Source: DATBGO01 sp050011895 (GTDB lineage Bacteria > Actinomycetota > Actinomycetes > Streptosporangiales > Streptosporangiaceae). From it: a stretch of 32,901 nt of DNA. Shown piece after piece: positions 13,315-22,440 of the stretch. Under the pieces are notes generated by a model that did no database searches, had not been told where the DNA came from, and saw only the letters and a program-made list of their open reading frames with translations. A program made the position numbers and the translations under genes. The stretch covers positions 1 through 32,901 of the forward strand of contig JBEKIF010000050.1 of assembly GCA_050011895.1 (NCBI GenBank). The letters run 5' to 3'. Positions within the stretch are counted from its first letter, which is position 1. Each line of letters opens with the position of its first letter.

Positions 13315-15333
13315 ATGTTCGAATCAGGCGAAATACTCGAAAGACTTAACGAAGAGCAGCGCCGGGCGGTCACTCATGAGACCGGGCCGCTCCTGCTGCT
13401 GGCGGGGGCGGGAACCGGGAAGACCCGGACCCTCGTAGCGCGGGCCGCCTGGCTGCGCTCCCGTGGCGTGCCGGCCAGCCGGATCCTGCTGCTGACGTTC
13501 ACCCGCCGGGCCGCTGATGACATGCTCGCCCGGGTCGCGCCGCAGGTACCGGCCGGCGGCGACCGGGTCTGCGGCGGGACCTTCCACGCCATCGCGCACC
13601 GGATCATCCGGGCCCACGCCGAGTCCTTTTCGCTGCCGCCCGAGTTCAGCGTGCTCGACCCGGCCGACGTGAGCGACCTGCTCGACGCGGCGCGTGGCGA
13701 TCACGATCTGGTCGGCACCGAGCGCCGCGCTCCGCGGGCGGCCGTCTGCGCCGACATCTACACCAGGTGCGTGAACACCCACTCGACGGTCGCCGAGGTG
13801 GTCCGCAGCGGGTTCCCGTGGTGCGCGGATTTCACCGAGCAGCTCGCCGCGCTGTTCCGCGGCTATGTTGCCCACAAGCGCGGCCACGGGCTGGTCGACT
13901 TCGATGATCTGCTGCTGCTCTGGCGCGCGGCCCTGGCCGACCCGGCGGCGGGCGAGACGCTGCGCGGCCTGTATGACGCGGTGCTCGTCGATGAGTACCA
14001 GGACGTCAACACGGTGCAAGCTGACATCGTGCGGCTGCTTCAGCCCGATGGGCAGGGCCTGACCTGCGTGGGTGACGACGCCCAGGCGATCTACGGTTTT
14101 CGTGGCGCCGACCCGGCGCACCTCAGGGACCTGGGCCAGGCCTACCCGGGCCTTACTGTCATCCGCCTGACCAGGAACTACCGGTCCTGCCACGCGGTGC
14201 TGCAGCTGGCCAACACGGTCCGTCCGCAGGCACCGGGACTGGAGCTGGCGCTCGCGGCTGACCGCGCCGCCGGGCAGGTACCGCTGCTGGTGCGCTGCCA
14301 CGACGAGGCCACCCAGGCGCGGGAGATCTGCGCGCGAGTCCTTGAGGCGCACGAGTCCGGCGTTGAGCTACGGGAGCAGGCAGTGCTGGTCCGGGCCGCG
14401 CACCACAGCGACGTACTGGAGGTGGAGCTATCGGCCCGGGGCATCCCGTTCGTGAAATACGGCGGCCTGCGATTCACCGAGGCCGCCCACGTCAAGGACT
14501 TCCTGTCGGCGGCCCGGGTGGTCGCCAACCCGGCTGACGACCTCGCGTGGTTCCGGCTGCTCCGGCTGCACGAGGGCATCGGGCCGGTGCACGCGCGGCG
14601 CGTCATCGACATCATCGCCCCGGCTGAACCGGCACCGCTGGACCGCTGGCAGCAGGGAGTGGCGGCCGCGCCGCCGCGCGCCAGGGCGGCACTGACCGCG
14701 ACGGTGGCGGCCCTGGCCGAAGCCGCCGCCCTGCAGCGGGCCGGGGACCGGGCCGTCGCGATCCTGGCCGCGCTGGTTGACCCGCTGCGGGCTCGTTACC
14801 CTGACGCCGGAGTCCGTATCGCCGACCTCGAGCGGCTGTCCGACGCGGTGGCCAGCCGGCCTTCGCTGCACGAAGCGCTGGTCGAGCTCGCCCTTGACCC
14901 GCCCGTGTCCTCTTCGGACCTGGCCGGGGCGCCGCGGCTTGACCAGGACTTCCTGGTCATTTCCACGATGCATTCCGCCAAGGGCCTTGAATGGCGGGTC
15001 GTGCACCTGCCTCACCTGGTCGACGGCGCGGTACCTAGCGACATGGCGCTGGCCACGCGGTCCGGGCTGGCGGAGGAGCGGCGGCTGTTCTACGTCGCCG
15101 TCACCCGCGCGCGGGACCAGCTGTTCCTGTACGCGCCGCTGCGCATGCATCATCACCGGGCCGCGCGTGACGATCGGCACAGCTACGCGCAGCTGACCCG
15201 GTTCCTGGATGCTGGCGCGCTGGCCGGTTGCGAGATCACCGAGGCGGAGCCGCCGCGCCCGGTCATCCCGCGGGTGCCCGCCCTGGCCGCGCGGGTCGAT
15301 GCGGCTCTTGATCACCTATGGGGGAATGGCTGA
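13315..15333 (+). CDS. UvrD/PcrA-like superfamily 1 DNA helicase
   Basis: This 672-residue ATP-dependent 3'-5' helicase has the SF1A motifs in order: Q/I (LNEEQRRAVTHETG, LLLAGAGTGKTRTL), Ia (ILLLTFTRRAADDM), Ib (GGTFHAIAHRIIR), II (VLVDEYQDVNTVQ), III (LTCVGDDAQAIYGFRGAD), IV (IRLTRNYRS), V (VISTMHSAKGLEWRVVHL) and VI (ERRLFYVAVTRARDQLFLY). It is somewhat shorter than full PcrA/UvrD and lacks the C-terminal RNAP-binding tail. It is therefore likely one of the secondary UvrD-like helicases common in actinobacteria, with a role in repair or recombination intermediates. The ATG at 13315 is chosen over 13297 because of the leaderless promoter geometry. It converges with the Acg nitroreductase gene. 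Confidence 0.95.
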   Translation: MFESGEILERLNEEQRRAVTHETGPLLLLAGAGTGKTRTLVARAAWLRSRGVPASRILLLTFTRRAADDMLARVAPQVPAGGDRVCGGTFHAIAHRIIRAHAESFSLPPEFSVLDPADVSDLLDAARGDHDLVGTERRAPRAAVCADIYTRCVNTHSTVAEVVRSGFPWCADFTEQLAALFRGYVAHKRGHGLVDFDDLLLLWRAALADPAAGETLRGLYDAVLVDEYQDVNTVQADIVRLLQPDGQGLTCVGDDAQAIYGFRGADPAHLRDLGQAYPGLTVIRLTRNYRSCHAVLQLANTVRPQAPGLELALAADRAAGQVPLLVRCHDEATQAREICARVLEAHESGVELREQAVLVRAAHHSDVLEVELSARGIPFVKYGGLRFTEAAHVKDFLSAARVVANPADDLAWFRLLRLHEGIGPVHARRVIDIIAPAEPAPLDRWQQGVAAAPPRARAALTATVAALAEAAALQRAGDRAVAILAALVDPLRARYPDAGVRIADLERLSDAVASRPSLHEALVELALDPPVSSSDLAGAPRLDQDFLVISTMHSAKGLEWRVVHLPHLVDGAVPSDMALATRSGLAEERRLFYVAVTRARDQLFLYAPLRMHHHRAARDDRHSYAQLTRFLDAGALAGCEITEAEPPRPVIPRVPALAARVDAALDHLWGNG

Positions 15334-15421
15334 CTAGCGCCGACGATGAGCCGCCGCCCGGGCCGTCGGCAGGCCCCCCGGCTGAGGCAGGCGCGCTGGG
15401 CAGGCCGTCTCAGCGATAATC

Positions 15422-16465
15422 TCACGCGTCACCCAGCCGGTCTTCGTCGGCTTGCACCTCGTCCAGCATCAGCACCTCGCCGACCGGGCGCCGCGGGCTT
15501 GCCTGGACCGGCAAACCGTAGCCGAACCGCAGGACCATCTGCGGCTGCTCGGTCTCTGACCTGGGATCACGGACCAGCCATGCCTCGCCGGTCTCGAGCG
15601 GCTGGGTCAGCGGGCTGACCGAGATGCCGCGAGCTGTGGCGGTCAGCAGGACCCGCTCCAGCGCCTGGCCCGCGCGCAGCCAGTCAGCCCGGCGGCCGGA
15701 GTGCGTAGCGAGGACCGCGAGCTGCGGGTGCTCCTCAAACCAGGCGTAACGGAACTCTCCCGGCGCACGCCCTGGGGTGAAGTCCCGCACCGGGGTAAAG
15801 GTTTCCGGGGACCGGGGGCCGAGCAGGGCGCCGGGGATGCCGTCGCGATCCCGGTCACCGCCGACCCATCGAGCCAGCTCTGCGCGGTAACGCGGGTCCG
15901 CGAGCTGAGCGCGTTCCGCGACGGCCGTCAGGTCGAGAACGCGCGCCGCCTCGTCGTGGTCGAGGATGTGCAGGACCGCGCCTTCGATCCCGGCCGCCTC
16001 GGTGAGCTCGGCGAGCACGCCAGGCGGCACTCGCCGTCCGCTGAACGGCTCCCGGTTGGTGTGCCGCAGCGGGATGGCCGCGTGCAGCTCTGCCGCGGCA
16101 TCGCCGGCGCGGCAGCGTTCGCCGAGCCGGATGCTCGCCAGCAGCAGCGGCTGGCGCGGGTCCGGGAGCAGCTTGACAACCGCCTGGCGGCCGTGCACGG
16201 CGGCCGCCAGGCGGAGGTTGAAGAGCGCGGCGCCGCACGCGATGTGCACCGCGCGGCCATCGGGGTCACCGTGGGCCAGCTGGCGCTCGGCGTCGGCATA
16301 CAACTCGACCGTCTGGCTCGCCTCGTCCACCCGGAACCGCCATGGCTGGGTGTTGTGCTTGGACGGCGCGGCCACGGCCGCCCGGACCATGTCAGCAATG
16401 AGTTCGCGGGTCAGTTCCGTCCGCTCCGCTGATCGCCCGTTGCCCGGTGTGTCCCCTCGCGCCAT
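15422..16465 (-). CDS. Acg-family FMN nitroreductase-like protein
   Basis: This 347-residue protein belongs to the Acg family of two-lobed nitroreductase-like flavoproteins, known from the M. tuberculosis DosR regulon (Rv2032/Rv3127/Rv3131 type). Recognisable features are the N-terminal FMN/phosphate patch AAVAAPSKHNTQPWRFRV, the middle RHTNREPFSGRRVPPG, and the C-terminal GISVSPLTQPLE and PQMVLRFGYG patches. Family members bind FMN but often lack the usual nitroreductase activity, and a flavin-sequestering role has been proposed. The ATG at 16465 is preceded by GGCGAGG at a good distance. It lies two bases after the kinase stop on the same strand, so it is probably the third gene of the regulator-kinase operon and may be a target or effector of that pathway. 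Confidence 0.9.
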   Translation of the reverse strand: MARGDTPGNGRSAERTELTRELIADMVRAAVAAPSKHNTQPWRFRVDEASQTVELYADAERQLAHGDPDGRAVHIACGAALFNLRLAAAVHGRQAVVKLLPDPRQPLLLASIRLGERCRAGDAAAELHAAIPLRHTNREPFSGRRVPPGVLAELTEAAGIEGAVLHILDHDEAARVLDLTAVAERAQLADPRYRAELARWVGGDRDRDGIPGALLGPRSPETFTPVRDFTPGRAPGEFRYAWFEEHPQLAVLATHSGRRADWLRAGQALERVLLTATARGISVSPLTQPLETGEAWLVRDPRSETEQPQMVLRFGYGLPVQASPRRPVGEVLMLDEVQADEDRLGDA

Positions 16466-16467
16466 GC

Positions 16468-18057
16468 TTATAGCCTCGCCATTCCCGCCGGGAGTATGCA
16501 GGGCCGTAGGTCCCCGTCGCACAGGACCAGTTGACCGAACGTTGAGGTCATCGGGCGATCCCCGCCGCGGGCCCGCGCGCAGCCGTTCAGCGGCCACCAG
16601 CCATCCCGTTCGCGGCCAGGGACCATCGCGCCGGCCGGCCCGCGGCAACGTAGCGGCAGCGCGTCGGCCGGCCCGCGGCAACGTAGCGGCAGCGCGCCGG
16701 CCGGCCCGCGGCAGCCTGGCGGTAACGCGAGCGGCAGGCTGATGGTCACCCGGGTGCCCCGTCCCGGAGCGCTCGCCATGTCCAGCTGGCCGCTGTGTGC
16801 CCAGGCCAGCTCGGCGACCACGGCCAGGCCGATGCCGCTGCCTGCGACGCCGGCCGCGTTGCTGCCGCGCCAGAACCGCTCGGAGATGAACGGCAGTTCC
16901 TCGGCCGGGAGGCCGACGCCAGTGTCGGAAACAGTCAGCACGGCCTGTGCCGCGCACTGGCCGACCTCAATCGTGACCATCCCGCCCGCCGGGGTGAACT
17001 TGATGGCGTTGCTCATCAGGTTGGTGATGACCTGATGCATCCGCCGGTCGTCGGCCAGCACCGGTGCCGCGGCCAGTTTGAGCGCCAGAGTTATCTCCGC
17101 CGCATCGAACCGGCTCGCCATGCTGGCCGCCGCTCCCTCGGCGATCTCGGCCAGGTCGTGCGGTACGACCCTCAGCTGCAGCGCCGCGGCTTCGGCGGAG
17201 GCAAGGATCTGCAGGTCATCGACCATAGAGGCGAGGCGCGTCACCTCGTCACGCAGGGATGACAGCTGTCCGGGAGTCGGCGCTATGACGCCGTCGAGCA
17301 GCGCTTCGTGTCCTGCCTGCAGGACCGCCACCGGGGTGCGGAGCTCGTGCGTGACGTCGGCGACCAGGTTGCGGCGGAGCCGGTCCTGACGGGCCATCGA
17401 GTCCGCCATCGTGTCGAACGTGGCAGCGAGCTCACGCAGTTCGGCAGGGGCGCGGAGGTCGCCAACCCGGGCGCCCTGATGGCCGCTGCCCCGCTCCCGC
17501 ACCACCTCGATCATCCGGGTGACCGGCTTGCTGATGCGCCGAGAGACCACCAGTGCCACACCCAGTGCCAGCAGGGCCGCGATGCCCGCTGCGCCGGCTA
17601 CCGCCTGCCATAGGGTGGCGCGCAAGCTGTGATACGGACTGCCGAGCCCTACCCGGCCAAACCGGACCTGGATAGTCCCGGCCCGGTGGCCGCCGATCAT
17701 GATCGCAGTCGCCTGGCCAAGCGGGCCAGCGCCACGTGTGAAACCTGGCGAGGAGATCACCGTCCGGCCCCCCCCATCGGTGACGTGGACCGCCGCGCCG
17801 ATCTTCGAGGCCAGGTCCAGCACCGGTTGGAGTTCGGTCATCGACCACATGTTGTGGTCGTGCCGCCAGGCGTCCGCAGCCGCCACCCCGAGCGCCTGGC
17901 TGAGCTCGGACCGCTGTCCGCTGGCCAGATTCGAGACGTCCGCGGCCGTGAAGACGGCGGTCAGCAGGCCGACCAGGGCCACGGCGGACAGGGCGACCGC
18001 GACGAAGGCTAGCGCCAGCCGCAGCCCGATCGGACCGGAGCGGTCCCCGTTAGCCAT
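16468..18057 (-). CDS. Sensor histidine kinase with repeat-derived tail
   Basis: This 529-residue membrane kinase has TM1 at about 12-38, an extracytoplasmic sensor region at about 40-145, TM2 at about 148-172, and HAMP at about 173-225. HisKA follows with H237 in ADVTHELRTPVAVL, then HATPase_c with the N box (QVITNLMSNAIKF, N350), G1 (VSDTGVGLP), F box (FISERFWRG) and G2 (GSGIGLAVV). The kinase core ends near residue 445 (TRVTISLPLA). The remaining 84 residues are unlike the family. They begin with repeated LPLRCRGPA modules encoded by the 33-bp array at 16633-16731, so a repeat expansion probably erased the original stop. Its ATG overlaps the end of the response regulator by 8 bases. Confidence 0.94.
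   Translation of the reverse strand: MANGDRSGPIGLRLALAFVAVALSAVALVGLLTAVFTAADVSNLASGQRSELSQALGVAAADAWRHDHNMWSMTELQPVLDLASKIGAAVHVTDGGGRTVISSPGFTRGAGPLGQATAIMIGGHRAGTIQVRFGRVGLGSPYHSLRATLWQAVAGAAGIAALLALGVALVVSRRISKPVTRMIEVVRERGSGHQGARVGDLRAPAELRELAATFDTMADSMARQDRLRRNLVADVTHELRTPVAVLQAGHEALLDGVIAPTPGQLSSLRDEVTRLASMVDDLQILASAEAAALQLRVVPHDLAEIAEGAAASMASRFDAAEITLALKLAAAPVLADDRRMHQVITNLMSNAIKFTPAGGMVTIEVGQCAAQAVLTVSDTGVGLPAEELPFISERFWRGSNAAGVAGSGIGLAVVAELAWAHSGQLDMASAPGRGTRVTISLPLALPPGCRGPAGALPLRCRGPADALPLRCRGPAGAMVPGRERDGWWPLNGCARARGGDRPMTSTFGQLVLCDGDLRPCILPAGMARL
16633..16731 (-). repeat. 33-bp tandem repeat within kinase C-terminus
   Basis: Units at 16633-16665 and 16666-16698 are nearly identical, and the third at 16699-16731 is degenerate. 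Thirty-three bases equal eleven codons, so the frame is kept and each unit adds an LPLRCRGPA(G/D)A-type module to the histidine kinase. Confidence 0.9.
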
Positions 18058-18748
18058 CGCGGCGCAGGCCCAGCCGGTAACCGCCGCCCAGCACAGTCTG
18101 GACGATCACCGGGTCGGCCGGGTCTTTCTCGATCTTGCGACGAAGGTTCTTCACGTGCGAGTCGACGCTGCGCTCGTATCCCTCGAACTCATACCCGCGT
18201 ACCCGGTTGATCAGCTCCAGCCGCGAATAGACCCGGCCGGGGACTGTCGCCAGCGCCAGCAGCAGGCCCCATTCGGTCGGCGTGAGCTGAACGGTGACTC
18301 CGCGGACCCGGATATCGCGCCGCGGCTCGTCGATGACCAGGATGCCGTCGCCGTAGCTGGCCAGCTCCTCCCCGTCCGCGGAGTTCCCGCCCCGGCGCAG
18401 GATTGCCTGGCATCGCAGGACCAGCTCACGCGGACTGAACGGCTTGGTGACGTAGTCGTCCGCTCCCAGCTCGAGCCCATGGATCCGGTCATCCTCGCCG
18501 GACTTGGCGGTCAGCATCAGGACCGGCGTGGACGAGATGCCGTGCAGCTCCGCCGCGACGGTTTCGCCGGGCACGTCAGGCAGGCCCAGATCGAGAATGA
18601 TCAAATCGGGCGACGCCGACCCCGCCAGCGAGATCGCATCGGCGCCCGATCCGGTGGACAGTACGGTGAGCCCGGCCGTCTCCAGGTAACTGCGGATCAG
18701 CTCACGAAGCTTCCGCTCATCCTCGACAAGCAGCACAGTTGCGGCCAT
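18050..18748 (-). CDS. OmpR/PhoB-family response regulator
   Basis: This 232-residue protein has an N-terminal receiver domain with acidic pocket E9/D10 (LLVEDERKLREL), phosphoacceptor D53 (IILDLGLPDVPG), T80 (VLMLTAKSGEDD) and K102 (DDYVTKPFSPREL). A winged-helix DNA-binding domain of the OmpR type follows, with the recognition helix in YERSVDSHVKNLRRKIE. The start has a good GGGGGA Shine-Dalgarno sequence. It is the first gene of the minus-strand operon with the kinase and the Acg protein. The kinase start lies within its last codons. Confidence 0.96.
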   Translation of the reverse strand: MAATVLLVEDERKLRELIRSYLETAGLTVLSTGSGADAISLAGSASPDLIILDLGLPDVPGETVAAELHGISSTPVLMLTAKSGEDDRIHGLELGADDYVTKPFSPRELVLRCQAILRRGGNSADGEELASYGDGILVIDEPRRDIRVRGVTVQLTPTEWGLLLALATVPGRVYSRLELINRVRGYEFEGYERSVDSHVKNLRRKIEKDPADPVIVQTVLGGGYRLGLRRDG

Positions 18749-19014
18749 CTGTCCCCCTTTTTACCCAGCACGGCCGTCCCGTGGGCGTCCGCCGGGCCCT
18801 GCTATCCGGGCAACGGTCCCAGAGAACGCACAAGCCAACATACCCGGACCACTACGCTCCGTGAGCAACCACGGGCGGTAGGAGCACTTGCGTGACACAG
18901 TTGCGTGCGCCTGCGGGTTCCACACCGCCCCCACAGCGGCTGCATGCCGCGCACGCCTCCGCCTGCTTCGATTGGGACATTCAGGACACTCACTGGGGTC
19001 AGGGCAGGAGGCAA

Positions 19015-19224
19015 GTGACAGCTGGTGACCTGCTTGTCGCGGTGCCGTGGCTACTGTTCGCCGGCAGCATTGCCATTATCGCCGTCCTGCTCGTTCACCG
19101 GCGGCCCCCCTGCGGCGGCAAGCCCGCTGCAGGTCTCAGGATGGGCCGGAGTCCCGCCGACGAACGCGCTGACACTACTGAAAGCGGGCAGACCGGTCCG
19201 CCTAGCACGCCACGTCGTCCTTGA
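19015..19224 (+). CDS. Small single-pass membrane protein
   Basis: This 69-residue frame begins with GTG at 19015, just after an AGGAGG sequence, although the spacing of three bases is short. It has one clear hydrophobic span (LLVAVPWLLFAGSIAIIAVL) followed by a positively charged, low-complexity tail (VHRRPP...). This is the form of a small N-out/C-in membrane protein. No family is recognised. An in-frame GTG at 18892 is possible but less likely. The region up to the lipoprotein gene (19225-19509) shows no other gene. Confidence 0.4.
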   Translation: MTAGDLLVAVPWLLFAGSIAIIAVLLVHRRPPCGGKPAAGLRMGRSPADERADTTESGQTGPPSTPRRP

Positions 19225-19509
19225 GCATGCCGCACGCCCGACGCACGCAGGCCGGGTAAATCCCGGTGGGCCGTGGACTAGCTGACCGGCTATCGGTGGA
19301 GTCGCGATGTGCCGGGTATGAAGCCTGGGTGGAGCCGCCGCGAAAGTGACCGGTCCATCCCGCATGAACCCAAAAGCGGTAGCGTGGTGCCATATTTGCC
19401 TGCGGGGGAGCTGCCCTGGGCTAACCGCGTGACTGCACTGTGGAACCTGGGCTCCTGGCACCTGGATCTTCGATGCGCCATGAACAGGATTTAAAGGAGA
19501 GGCTTTCAG

Positions 19510-20064
19510 ATGCGATTCTGGCAGTCAGCCCGTCATATTCTTCTGGTCCCGGCCGCCTGCGGGGCGGTCGGGATGGCCGTTGCCGCCTGCGGAAGCAGCG
19601 GAAGCTCGGCGTCCTCGCCCAGCTCGCCGCCTTCGTCATCCAGCGGAACGGCCACCGCCTCGGCCGCCCCGTCCACATCGGCTAGCGGCACCGCTGGCAG
19701 CTCGGCCGAGCAGGCCGCCATCGAGGCCAGCTGGGCGGCGTTCTTCAGCGCCAGCACCCCGGTCGCCAAGCGGATAACGCTGCTGCAGAACGGCCAGGTG
19801 TTCGCCACGGTCATCAAGACGCAGGCGAGCTCAGCCCTCGCCAGCTCGGCGACCTCGAAGGTGAGCAAGGTCACGATCGAGTCGCCGACCCAGGCCAAGG
19901 TGATCTACTCCATCCTCGTGGGCGGGCAGCCGGCCCTCAGCAACCAGACCGGCGTCGCGGTGAAACAGGATGGCGTCTGGAAAGTCGGCGACGCGAGTTT
20001 CTGCGGTCTGCTGACCGTAGAGAATAGCGGCAAGACGTCTGGTCTACCCGCGGCCTGCCATTAG
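19510..20064 (+). CDS. Secreted lipoprotein, MTB12-like C-terminal fold
   Basis: This 184-residue protein has a lipoprotein signal peptide with lipobox VAAC and the lipidated Cys at 27. A Ser/Thr/Ala/Pro-rich linker (about 28-68) follows. A folded domain (about 70-184) includes AAIEASWAAFFSASTPVAKR, KVSKVTIESPTQAKVIYSI, GVAVKQDGVWKVGDASFCG and a closing Cys (AACH). The domain resembles the low-molecular-weight antigen MTB12 type of actinobacteria, and the two late Cys may form a disulfide. The start has a strong AAAGGAGAGG Shine-Dalgarno sequence. The role is unknown; a cell-surface function is expected. It lies 26 bases before the MFS gene and may be cotranscribed with it. Confidence 0.85.
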   Translation: MRFWQSARHILLVPAACGAVGMAVAACGSSGSSASSPSSPPSSSSGTATASAAPSTSASGTAGSSAEQAAIEASWAAFFSASTPVAKRITLLQNGQVFATVIKTQASSALASSATSKVSKVTIESPTQAKVIYSILVGGQPALSNQTGVAVKQDGVWKVGDASFCGLLTVENSGKTSGLPAACH

Positions 20065-20090
20065 GCCGCCCAGCCGATAGGGGCTGCCCA

Positions 20091-21755
20091 GTGGAACTGC
20101 GGGCCGAGACGGCGGCTGCTGCCCGTGCCCGCGAGCATTTCGGCGGCTGGTCACTCGCCCTTCCCGCGCTGTGCACGCTGCTATTCCTGACGTTTCTCGA
20201 CAACACCGTCGTGAGCGTGGCGCTCGGCAGCATTCAGGCCGACCTGCACGCGGGCGTCTCCGCCCTGCAGTGGGTGGTGAGCGCCTACGCGCTCACCTTC
20301 GCCAGCATCATGCTCGCGTGCGGGATGATCGGCGACGAGTTCGGCCGTAAGTTGGTCATGCTGTCCGGCGCGGGCGTGTTCTGCGGGGGATCGGTCATGT
20401 GCGCCCTCGCGCCGAACGTCGCCGTGCTGATCGCCGGCCGGGCCGTCATGGGGCTCGGCGCGGCCGCCAGCGAGCCGGGCACGCTGTCCATGCTGCGCCA
20501 GCTGTACACCGACGAGCGCAGCCGTAACCGGGCCGTAGGAATATGGGCGGCGGTGAGCGGATTCGCGCTCGCGGCCGGCCCGGTCATCGGCGGCACCCTG
20601 GTCGGCCTGTGGAGCTGGCGCGGGATCTTCTGGTTCAACCTCGCTTTCGGCCTCGCGGCGCTGGTGGTGGCCGGCCTGGTGCTGCCGGAAAGCGCGGATC
20701 CCGATGCGCACCGGGTGGATACGTCGGGGACGTTGCTCGGGGCTGCCGCGCTGGCGGCGTTCGTCTTCGGGATCATCGGCGCCGAGAGCGCCGGGTTCGC
20801 CGCGCCGCAGGAGATAGGCCTGTTCAGCATCAGCGCGGTCGCGGCGGCTGGCTTCTTCTGGCGGGAGCACCGGGCGGCGCACCCGCTGCTTGACCTGAAA
20901 TTCCTCCGCATCGCGCGGTTCGGCACCGCGAACGTCGTCGCCTTCTGCTCCTATTTCGCGACTTTCGCGATCTTCTTCTTCACCGCCCTCTACCTGGCCG
21001 AGGTGGTCGGCGACAGCGGCTACGGCATAGCCAGCGTCTTCCTGCCGATGACGGTGCTGATGATCCTCGCCTCGGTACTGGTCGGCCGCTGGCAGGGCAT
21101 GATCGAGCTCCGCTTGCTCGTCCCGGTGGGCTGCCTGGTCTTCAGCGCCGGGCTGCTGCTGACCAACATCAGCCTCAGCCCGCACCCGCGCTACCTGCCG
21201 CTGGCGGCGTCCCTGGCGCTGACCGGCATCGGCATCGGCATGACCGTCGTGCCCATCACCTCCTCGGTCCTCACCGCGGTGCCCCCCGAACGCTCCGGCA
21301 TGGCGGCATCGGCCACCAACACCAGCAGGGAGATCGGCGCGGTCACCGGCGTCGCGGTCCTCGGCGCGCTGGTCAACGCTCAGCTGCGGTCGGATCTCAC
21401 CGGCAGGCTCAAGCATCTGGGCATTCCGCCCAACTTCCAGTCGATCGTCATCCATGCGATCGAGACCGGCGGAGTGCCCTCCAGCGGCAATACGGCAGGG
21501 GCAGGCGGGGCAGCAGGAGCCGGCCAGGGCACCCTGGTCCAGGAGGTCATCAATGCTGCCTATACGGCCTTCCACCAAGGCCTGCGCGCGGCCCTCTTCC
21601 TGTCGGCGGCGCTGGTGCTCGCGGCCGGGATCCTCGCCGCGGTCACGCTTGGCCAGAACCCGCATGGGCCGGGCGAGCCAGCCGGATCCGGCGGGCCCAC
21701 GGAATCCGCGCCGCCTGGCGGTTCCCCGGTGCCGGAGCCGGAGGCGCGGCCGTAG
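20091..21755 (+). CDS. DHA2-family (EmrB/QacA) MFS drug exporter
   Basis: This 554-residue proton-driven multidrug efflux protein has the 14-TM DHA2 layout. Motif D1 is LTFLDNTVVSVALGSIQADL, motif A is GMIGDEFGRKLVMLSGAGVF, motif B is in LIAGRAVMGLGAAASEPGTL, and motif C is VSGFALAAGPVIGGTLVGLW. A loop near residues 455-480 is extended by Gly/Ala (NTAGAGGAAGAGQG), and the C-terminal tail is rich in Pro, Gly and Glu. The GTG at 20091 follows a weak AGGGGC. The substrate cannot be told from sequence, and no TetR-type regulator is adjacent. Confidence 0.93.
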   Translation: MELRAETAAAARAREHFGGWSLALPALCTLLFLTFLDNTVVSVALGSIQADLHAGVSALQWVVSAYALTFASIMLACGMIGDEFGRKLVMLSGAGVFCGGSVMCALAPNVAVLIAGRAVMGLGAAASEPGTLSMLRQLYTDERSRNRAVGIWAAVSGFALAAGPVIGGTLVGLWSWRGIFWFNLAFGLAALVVAGLVLPESADPDAHRVDTSGTLLGAAALAAFVFGIIGAESAGFAAPQEIGLFSISAVAAAGFFWREHRAAHPLLDLKFLRIARFGTANVVAFCSYFATFAIFFFTALYLAEVVGDSGYGIASVFLPMTVLMILASVLVGRWQGMIELRLLVPVGCLVFSAGLLLTNISLSPHPRYLPLAASLALTGIGIGMTVVPITSSVLTAVPPERSGMAASATNTSREIGAVTGVAVLGALVNAQLRSDLTGRLKHLGIPPNFQSIVIHAIETGGVPSSGNTAGAGGAAGAGQGTLVQEVINAAYTAFHQGLRAALFLSAALVLAAGILAAVTLGQNPHGPGEPAGSGGPTESAPPGGSPVPEPEARP

Positions 21756-21763
21756 CGACGGCC

Positions 21764-22273
21764 TTACCTGCGCTCCACCAGCCCGCGGAGGTAAGCCGCT
21801 TGCCCGGCGTGCTGGAGCCCGTCGGTGATCACGCTGATCAGCCGGACGCCGAGCGTTACCGGCGGATCCCACCGCTCGTCGACGATGCGGCCGAGGTCAG
21901 CGTCGGACACGCGCTGCACATACCTGATGGTCTCGGTATAGACGGCGTCGTAATACCCGGTCAGCAGGTCACCGTTGGCCACCCGGACCGCCGCGACCTC
22001 GTCGGCATGCTGACCGTAGCCGGTCGCCGTATCGTCGAAGGGCAGCCCGAACCGCGCTGCCCAGCCGTCAGCTGTCCAGAGCTGGCTGGTCTGCGCGGCA
22101 CTTGCCAGGTGGTCGTCCTGGACCCTGGTCAGATGCCAGACCAGCCACGCGATGGAGTTGGCCCGAGGGTCCGGGCGGAACTCGAGCTGCTCCGGGCTCA
22201 GGCCGTCGACCACCTCGCGGACGGCGCCACGGATCCGGCCGAACGCGTCGGCGAGCAGATCACTGGATGTCAT
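21764..22273 (-). CDS. DinB-like DUF664 protein, second paralogue
   Basis: This 169-residue protein is of the DinB/DUF664 four-helix-bundle type. The metal ligands are expected in SIAWLVWHLTRVQDDHL (His) and in the C-terminal VITDGLQHAGQAAYLRGLVE. It probably acts as a metal-dependent thiol transferase (mycothiol-type) or a related enzyme; the substrate is unknown. The ATG at 22273 has GAAGGGAG about seven bases upstream. It is divergent from the ChrA gene and converges closely with the MFS gene. It is only distantly similar to the copy at 1022-1522. Confidence 0.88.
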   Translation of the reverse strand: MTSSDLLADAFGRIRGAVREVVDGLSPEQLEFRPDPRANSIAWLVWHLTRVQDDHLASAAQTSQLWTADGWAARFGLPFDDTATGYGQHADEVAAVRVANGDLLTGYYDAVYTETIRYVQRVSDADLGRIVDERWDPPVTLGVRLISVITDGLQHAGQAAYLRGLVERR

Positions 22274-22389
22274 GCCGGTACTCCCTTCGCCGCGGAAAGC
22301 TCTGCCGACGACCGTAACGGATATGCGTGCGGCTGTGGCCGCAGTGGCTGATGGCGCGCCAGCCTCTTCGGCGCCGGCCGGCCTGCCAG

Positions 22390-22440
22390 TACCTTAAGGG
22401 CGTGGAGACCCCGGCTGCACCCGTGCCGGTGCGCAAGTGA
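22390..22440 (+). promoter_or_regulatory. Possible leaderless promoter and 12-codon leader before chrA
   Basis: A -10-like TACCTT (22390-22395) lies six bases before GTG at 22402. That GTG opens a 12-codon frame (METPAAPVPVRK) whose TGA at 22438-22440 overlaps the GTG of the ChrA gene as GTGA. A leaderless leader peptide coupled to chrA translation is plausible but unproven. Confidence 0.35.

Noticed and set aside
20181..21872. Long minus-strand open frame (563 codons) opposite the MFS gene
   Set aside because: Shadow of the plus-strand MFS exporter. The translation is low-complexity (R, A, G, D, E) with no domain, as is usual in high-GC DNA.
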